In this document: positions 58,049-64,000 of the stretch, one piece after another | How the letters are laid out: each line of letters starts with the position of its first letter | Position numbering within the stretch: position 1 is the stretch's first letter | DNA from: Carex sylvatica | Lineage: Eukaryota > Streptophyta > Magnoliopsida > Poales > Cyperaceae | Reading direction: 5' to 3' | Assembly (NCBI GenBank): GCA_964058845.1 | Contig: CAXKVR010000181.1 | Span: 124,001-188,000 of the forward strand | Length of the DNA: 64,000 bases | Made by a program: the position numbers and the translations under genes | The notes under the pieces: generated by a model | The model's input: the letters and a program-made list of their open reading frames with translations, nothing else | What the model was told of the DNA's origin: nothing | Database searches by the model: none

Positions 58049-60774
58049 CCGACATTTTTAAAAATACCCAAAAAAAAAACAAATTATTAAAAATAACAGG
58101 GTTCCAGCCAAATTTTTAAAAATGCCCTGACCGCCTAAAAATGGGGCGGTCCGGAATTAAAATTCCTAACCGCCGATAAATGGGGCGGTCCGGAATTTTA
58201 ATTCCTGACCGCCTAAAAATGGGGCGGTCCGGGTTTTTTTTTTTTTTTTTCCCTGGTTTTTCCTTATAAGGAGAAGGTGCCTTCAGCCAGAGGAAAGAGA
58301 GAAGGGGAAAGAGAAAGAGAGAGAAAGAGAGGGAGAGAGAAAGAGAAAGAGAGAGAAAGAGAGAAGGAGAAGGAGCTGCTACAGGTACGTATTGTTTATT
58401 TTTTAAATATTTTATTTACTGTTCACGTACTGTTAATGTACGTATTTACTGTTCACGTACTGTTCACTTACGTATGTACTGTTCACGTACTGTTCATGTA
58501 CGTATTTACTGTTCACTTACGTATTTAATGTTGACAAACTATTCACTTACGTATTTGTTGTTCGCATACTATTCATTTATGTATGTACTGTTGACCCAAA
58601 TTGATAAGTACATATTAACTGTTCACATACCATTAATTTAGGACTGTTTAATACTGATGGCAGCTGTATACAATTGGAACTGGTAAACTGACAAAATATT
58701 TACCATTCATTAATGTAGTTTATTGGCCATGTCTGTTGGAATTTTCGTACATTTTGGAGGAAAGTTCACAACTGACCAGTATGGTGTACGTTACTCCAAA
58801 CCTCCAGTAAATACGCGTTGGGTTGATGAAAATTTCTCATTTGAGGAGTTGCAAACGCTTATTTACGCTTAAATTACGTTAATATGAAAAAAACAGGGTT
58901 ATTCGGACAAAATATACTAAAATATGATAAAATACAATAATTACGGTCAAATATGCTAAAATACGCTAATTATGGCAAAAATTTACTAAATATGATAATT
59001 TTGGTAAAAATATGTTAAAATAATGCGTTAGAATAAAAAAAAAATGTTATTCGCCTAAAATATGCTAAAACAAGCGGAAATACACTAAAACAATATATTT
59101 GCGGTAAAAATAGGCTAAATTACGTTAATATGAAAAAAACAGGGTTATTCGGACAAAATATACTAAAATATGATAAAATACAATAATTACGGTCAAATAT
59201 GCTAAAATACGCTAATTATGGCAAAAATTTACTAAATATGATAATTTCGGTAAAAATATGTTAAAATAATGCGTTAGAATAAAAAAAAAATGTTATTCGC
59301 CTAAAATATGCTAAAACAAGCGGAAATACACTAAAACAATATATTTGCGGTAAAAATAGGCTAAATTACGTTAATATGAAAAAAACAGGGTTATTCGGAC
59401 AAAATATACTAAAATATGATAAAATACATTAATTACGGTCAAATATGCTAAAATACGCTAATTATGGCAAAAATTTACTAAATATGCTAATTTCGGTAAA
59501 AATATGTTAAAATAATGCGTTAGAATAAAAAAAAAAATGTTATTCGCCTAAAATATGCTAAACAAGCGGAAATACACTAAAACAATATATTTGCGGTAAA
59601 AATAGGCTAAATTACGTTAATATGAAAAAAACAGGGTTATTCGGACAAAATATACTAAAATATGATAAAATACAATAATTACGGTCAAATATGCTAAAAT
59701 ACGCTAATTATGGCAAAAATTTACTAAATATGCTAATTTCGGTAAAAATATGTTAAAATAATGCGTTAGAATAAAAAAAAAAATGTTATTCGCCTAAAAT
59801 ATGCTAAAACAAGCGGAAATACACTAAAACAATATATTTGCGGTAAAAATAGGCTAAATTACGTTAATATGAAAAAAACAGGGTTATTCGGACAAAATAT
59901 ACTAAAATATGATAAAATACATTAATTACGGTCAAATATGCTAAAATACGCTAATTATGGCAAAAATTTACTAAATATGCTAATTTCGGTAAAAATATGT
60001 TAAAATAATGCGTTAGAATAAAAAAAAAATTGTTATTCGCCTAAAATATGCTAAAACAAGCGGAAATACACTAAAACAATATATTTGTGGTAAAAATAGG
60101 CTAAATTACGTTAATTACGACAAAAAATATACTACATTTCTCAAAATATGCTAATTACGGTCAAATTATGCTAAAATACGCTAATTACGGCAAAATTTCG
60201 GACTAAATAATTCAAAATAAAATTAAAACTAACTTTGGAACCATAATTATCACTAATTTCAAATATTTTTGGTACCTACATTGACGCTAATTAGCACTAA
60301 ATTGGTACCGTAATTAAATAATCATAATTATAAATAAAATTAAAACTAACTTTGGTACCATAATTATCACTAATTTTAAATATTTTTGGTACCTACATTA
60401 ATGCTAATTACCACTAAATTGGTACCGTAATTAAATAATCACAATTATAACTAATTAGCACTAACTAACTTAATTTGACTAATCTATAATTTTTTTACAC
60501 TACAAATGAAATTTCAAATATATATAGGGACTTACTTGCAAATTGGAAGAAGAGAGAAGAAGAGAGGAGAAAAAAGAGGAGAAATTCGGGTGGGGAGGAG
60601 AGAGAGTGAGATTTTTAGAAAATGAATTGTGAGGAGAGAGAAAGTGCTGTGGGGGGGTATTTATAGGTCCGGACCGCCCCATTTTTAGGCGGTCAGGGCA
60701 TTTTTAAAAATTTGGCTGGAACCCTGTTATTTTTAATAATTTGTTTTTTTTTTGGGTATTTTTAAAAATGTCGG
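58049..60774. mobile_element. Mutator-like element, 2.7 kb, carrying a satellite array, exact 9-bp TSD
   Basis: Terminal inverted repeats of about 110 bp are almost identical (outermost CCGACATTTTTAAAAATACC; inner GACCGCCTAAAAATGGGGCG). The perfect 9-bp duplication ATTTGCTTG lies at 58040-58048 and 60775-60783. The left interior has two further AAAATGGGGCGGTCCGG words, a GAGA-rich stretch and a 58412-58620 minisatellite of ACTGTTCACGTACTGTTCA-type units. The middle is the 246-bp array. At 60225-60450 a unit of about 118 bp is doubled (GGTACCATAATTATCACTAA). No transposase was seen. Confidence 0.92.
58871..60102. repeat. Five tandem copies of a 246-bp unit
   Basis: Units start AAATTACGTTAATATG at 58871, 59117, 59363, 59609 and 59856; a shortened sixth begins at 60103. 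Spacing is 246, 246, 246, 247, 247. Copies differ by a few bases, mostly in an A run. Internally each unit is made of shorter AAATATGCTAAAATACG-like words. No coding content. Confidence 0.95.
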
Positions 60775-60783
60775 ATTTGCTTG

Positions 60784-62168
60784 AATCGAACATTCATAAG
60801 AATGTGAATTTTGACAAAGTTGAACTACTCAAGTCATATTTCTGAAAAAATTATGGAAAAATCAGATTAAGTGCCTTTAAGTACTGTTAGTGCTTTAACT
60901 CATTCTTAACCTTGTGATTCACCACTTATTAAGAGGAAAGAAAGGTAATAGGTTTATGAAACTCTATACCTTCTCTTATATAAACAACAATAAGATCGTC
61001 ACAACATTATCACTACTGGTAAACTAAGTATGAAAGTTAATTTCAAATATCAATTTCTTAAAAACAGATACAAAAATTCTCAGTTAAGTGAATTTACTGG
61101 TCTTATTTATCTCAAAATTAAGTTCGATTTTACCTTCTTTTTTTACAATTCAGAACGTGCTGGTGCTGAAATCGTTGAATGTATGCTTGCCTCCTTGGTT
61201 TACCAAAATTCAAGTTATTGATTTTTTCTTCTTTTTTGCATGAAAAAATTATTAATTAAAATTTTCCCAGTTATGAATATGTTGCATAGTTTCATAATAT
61301 GGTTTTAATTGCAGGATATATTACAAGAATGTGACAGTATTTGCGAGGGTAAAAATTGACTATTCGTAAGGGTATACCGACATAAAGGTGCTTTTTTCTA
61401 TTAGCGACGTCGGTAGTATCCGTGACAGTATACTGACAGTATCCCTTGCTGATATTGTTCCATTCTTGTAGTATATATATTATTGCAAACTTAATAGCAA
61501 GCCAGTTCATGTCCTTGTGGAGTGTCTTATGTAGGATTTTTTTATAGTGCAATTGCAATTTCTATATATAAAAAATCCGAGCAGAGATTTAAATCTGTGT
61601 AATACTGTAATGCCTTTTAAATTTGATCAGATGGTATGGTTAATTTATCAGATTGAGTAACTTTTTTCTTCAAGTTGAATGTAGTTATGCTACAAGATTT
61701 TGGAGGGTCTATGCGCATAACTACATTCAACGGGAAGAAAAGTTATTTTTTGGTGCACGAATCCCGAAACAAATCAATAGTTGAGATTAAGATCCCAGCA
61801 AACTATGATCCGTGGGAACCGTAGCAGATTTATTTCCCCACATGCATGTGAGCCCAAATTTAAATAATTTCTCTATTGACTTGAACAAGGGAGATATATA
61901 CCACATATGTTAACTTCATTCTTTGTTTACTTATTTTTACGTACATTTAAGCTCCATCAATAAATGCTAGCTAAAATCAACGATATATAGTTACTCCAAA
62001 ACAATTTAATTAAGGGAATCCATTGACTTTAAATAACCTAATTAACTTACTTCTATGCCTTCCTTGAATTTCCACGTAATATATACATAGTCGACACGAA
62101 TTACGATAACAAGAGCAAAAAATAAACTAAAAGCAAAAGCGATACTCAAACAATTTCAAGTAGCAACA
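60784..62168. other. Intergenic; a small CACTA-derived MITE, no gene seen
   Basis: At 61317-61475, ATATTACAAGAATGTGACAG on the left pairs with the complement of CCATTCTTGTAGTATAT on the right, with GTGACAGTAT words inside. This looks like a CACTA-type MITE whose outer bases have mutated. At 61660-61745, AAGTTGAATGTAGTTATG pairs with CATAACTACATTCAACGG, a small hairpin. The rest is unremarkable and includes the promoter of the next gene. Confidence 0.45.
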
Positions 62169-63626
62169 ATGGCGCCTCCTCTGCCTCCAGCAATGCCTGA
62201 TAGCAACAAGCTCATGACACTCCCACAGGAGCGCGGCCTTCAACCGGTGCACCGACGTCTCATTTTGTTGTGCCTAATACTTTTCATCCCTCTAACTTTC
62301 TTGTATCACAAACAAGACCCTTTAAGGCATTTCCAGGTTCCTTCCGTGGTGCATTCTAGAACCCCGCGAATGGCGATATGTCTTGTGGGAGGTGCTAGGA
62401 GGTTTGAGTTAACTGGACCCACCATTTTGAAGCACGTCTTGACTGTTTTTCCGGAGGCTGATTTGTTTGTGCATAGCAACTTGGACGAGAATAGCTTCAA
62501 GTTGTCATTGCTTCGAACAGCCCCACGTGTCACAGAGGTGAGGATAAGGAGGCCGATGGTGTTGAATGAGACAGAGGAGCAAAGGAGGTTGCTTGCTGCT
62601 GGTTCCTCGCCTAATGGAATTCAGGTTTGCAACATTTATGTCGCCTTACCCTTGATCATAGTTGAATGGTTTTTTTGTATGGCCACATTTGGATATATAT
62701 TAAAAAGTTATTTACAAAGATCAAAGTTAAATGTTGACAGCCACATTGTAGTAGTTAGTTTTGTATGGGATAGCTATAGACAATTAGAAATGATACATCA
62801 ATTTGTACTTTGACAGGGTTTGTTGCAATATTTTGACCTAGTAGAAGGCTGCCTCGACATGATCAGTGCACAAGAAACCCGATATAGCTTTAAATATGAG
62901 TGGATTGTGCGAGCAAGGGTAGACGGGTATTGGACGGGTCCTTTGGATATGAAAACCTTCAAACCAGATTCATATGTCGTACCCGAGGGACCCTCGTTTG
63001 GTGGCTTGAATGACCGCTTAGGAATCGGGAATAGATCTTTTTCAGCAGTGGCTCTATCCAGACTCTCTCTACTGTCTCGTCTAGCCTCGGCTGGTTTTCA
63101 TAACCTCAACTCAGAATCTGCGTTCAACGCACAACTAAGTTTATTTAATATATCCTCAGTGCAACTCAAATTCCCGTTCTGCATCTTATCCGATCGCAAG
63201 ATTGGGTACCCGCCAAAGTCGGCTGGTATGCCGGTTGCATCAATTAGTAGCCCCGGTCCATTGAGCGGAACATATTGCCGACCGTGCATTCCAATATGCA
63301 TGGGCAAATGTTTAGAAGAATTGGGTCTTGACTCGTTGAAGTGGTGGAGCTGGATCCAGTGGAGAAACGGTAGCCTAGAGCTATGCGATGCCCACTTGCC
63401 ATGGCAAGAAGATTGGGAAGAGATTTTCGATAAAGATGCCGGCACTGAAGCGACAAATGTGAGGCGCAGAGTGAAAGAAATGAAGGTTGAGGAGTGTGTG
63501 CGGGAAGTTGCGGGGTTGAAGATGAAATCGGAGAGATGGAACGGCCCTGATCCAATTAAGATTTGCAATTTTGCTTTACCACAAGTTGAAAGAAAATCTA
63601 GGAGATTATTGTTTTCAAGTTTCTGA
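62169..63626 (+). CDS. DUF7796-type membrane protein, complete
   Basis: Two exons, 62169-62624 and 62817-63626, join in phase 0 to 421 residues. A short basic cytosolic N-terminus (VHRR) is followed by one membrane segment (about 31-46, LILLCLILFIPLTFLY), so a type II membrane protein of the secretory pathway is likely. The luminal part begins RMAICLVGGARRFELTGPTI and holds FPEADLFVHSNLDENSF, EWIVRARVDGYWTGP and WWSWIQW. This matches a plant family of unknown function that Pfam, as I recall, calls DUF7796. The single-pass topology and D-rich VRARVDGYW-type phrase resemble Golgi glycosyltransferases, but that is inference. Two ATGs lie in frame early (62169, 62193); the first is used. The 192-bp intron is GT-AG. 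Confidence 0.9.
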
Positions 63627-64000
63627 TCTTTTCCTTTGATTCCTCTTTTCTTGGTTTTGTATTTTATTATCTCTCAACTATTAAATAAAATAGTTAAGAA
63701 CTGAATTGGACCGATTATAAGTTTGTGGAACTTTTCAAAATTTAGTATTTCAGTAGATAATAGTCAGGATTAAATTGTTTTCCAAGTTTGGTTACAAAAT
63801 GTGTTGGGCTTGAAAATAGAAAATAAGATAACTTGGGCCTAGATTAAAGGCCTGATTATTTATAAAAAAAAATTCTCTATTATTTAGGCGCAAAAAAATT
63901 CTCCATTCTAAGTTCTAACTATATGTAATCTAAATTAAAAAAATTATTGATATGAATTTTGAGTTGTTTTTAATAAAATATTTAATATTTTTTTTTCGTT
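63627..64000. other. 3' flank of the last gene; no gene seen
   Basis: AT-rich DNA with a weak inverted phrase (TTGGGCTTGAAAATAG near 63805 and CTTGGGCCTAGATTAAAGGCC near 63833). No further feature. Confidence 0.5.

Noticed and set aside
58277..58528. Arg/Glu-rich open frame
   Set aside because: It is a GAGA repeat plus a minisatellite inside the Mutator-like element.
1..64000. CRISPR array, bacterial operon or viral insertion
   Set aside because: No repeat-spacer pattern, no bacterial gene arrangement, and no reverse transcriptase or capsid-like frame was recognised.

Overview
The window is nuclear DNA of a flowering plant. It has spliced genes with short GT-AG introns, AT-rich intergenic DNA, and plant-only families: CYP71-clan P450, CC-NBS-LRR, dirigent, PTI1-like RLCK, BRIZ and DUF7796. 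The MATH-BTB protein and the general texture suggest a monocot, but nothing seen proves this. No bacterial, organellar or viral sequence was recognised.

Layout. Positions 1-9174 are a transposon graveyard. A CACTA (En/Spm)-type element holds two F-box gene fragments, and one of these is split by a foldback MITE that itself contains a hAT element and a Tourist-like MITE. Positions 9250-11000 hold MITEs and a hAT. A complete three-exon CYP71-type P450 follows (11625-13319, +). A complete 12-exon BRIZ-type RING/UBP-zinc-finger E3 ligase lies on the minus strand (21792-14520), its introns packed with MITEs, a hAT and a Mutator-like element. Next come an intronless MATH-BTB gene (23665-22538, -), a hAT, and a decayed CC-NBS-LRR gene (25594-30466, +). 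Positions 30600-40000 are mostly mobile elements around one intact dirigent gene (34020-34577, +). A four-exon PTI1-like receptor-like cytoplasmic kinase (40078-42406, +) and a 16-exon TBC/RabGAP gene (44703-53271, +) follow. Then come a long inverted repeat, a SKP1-like pseudogene (56634-56115, -), a CACTA end, a 2.7-kb Mutator-like element carrying five copies of a 246-bp repeat, and a two-exon DUF7796 gene (62169-63626, +).

The genes do not form a pathway. Several relate to ubiquitin ligation (BRIZ, MATH-BTB, F-box relics, SKP1 relic), but half of these are dead or transposon-borne. The main interest is the transposons. Many ends can be placed to the base by target-site duplications (8 bp for hAT, 9 bp for Mutator-like, 3 bp for PIF/Harbinger). 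One hAT landed inside a 5' splice site of the RabGAP gene and rebuilt the GT with its own first base. Exon joins were worked out by eye from reading frame, splice sites and family knowledge; no alignment was run.
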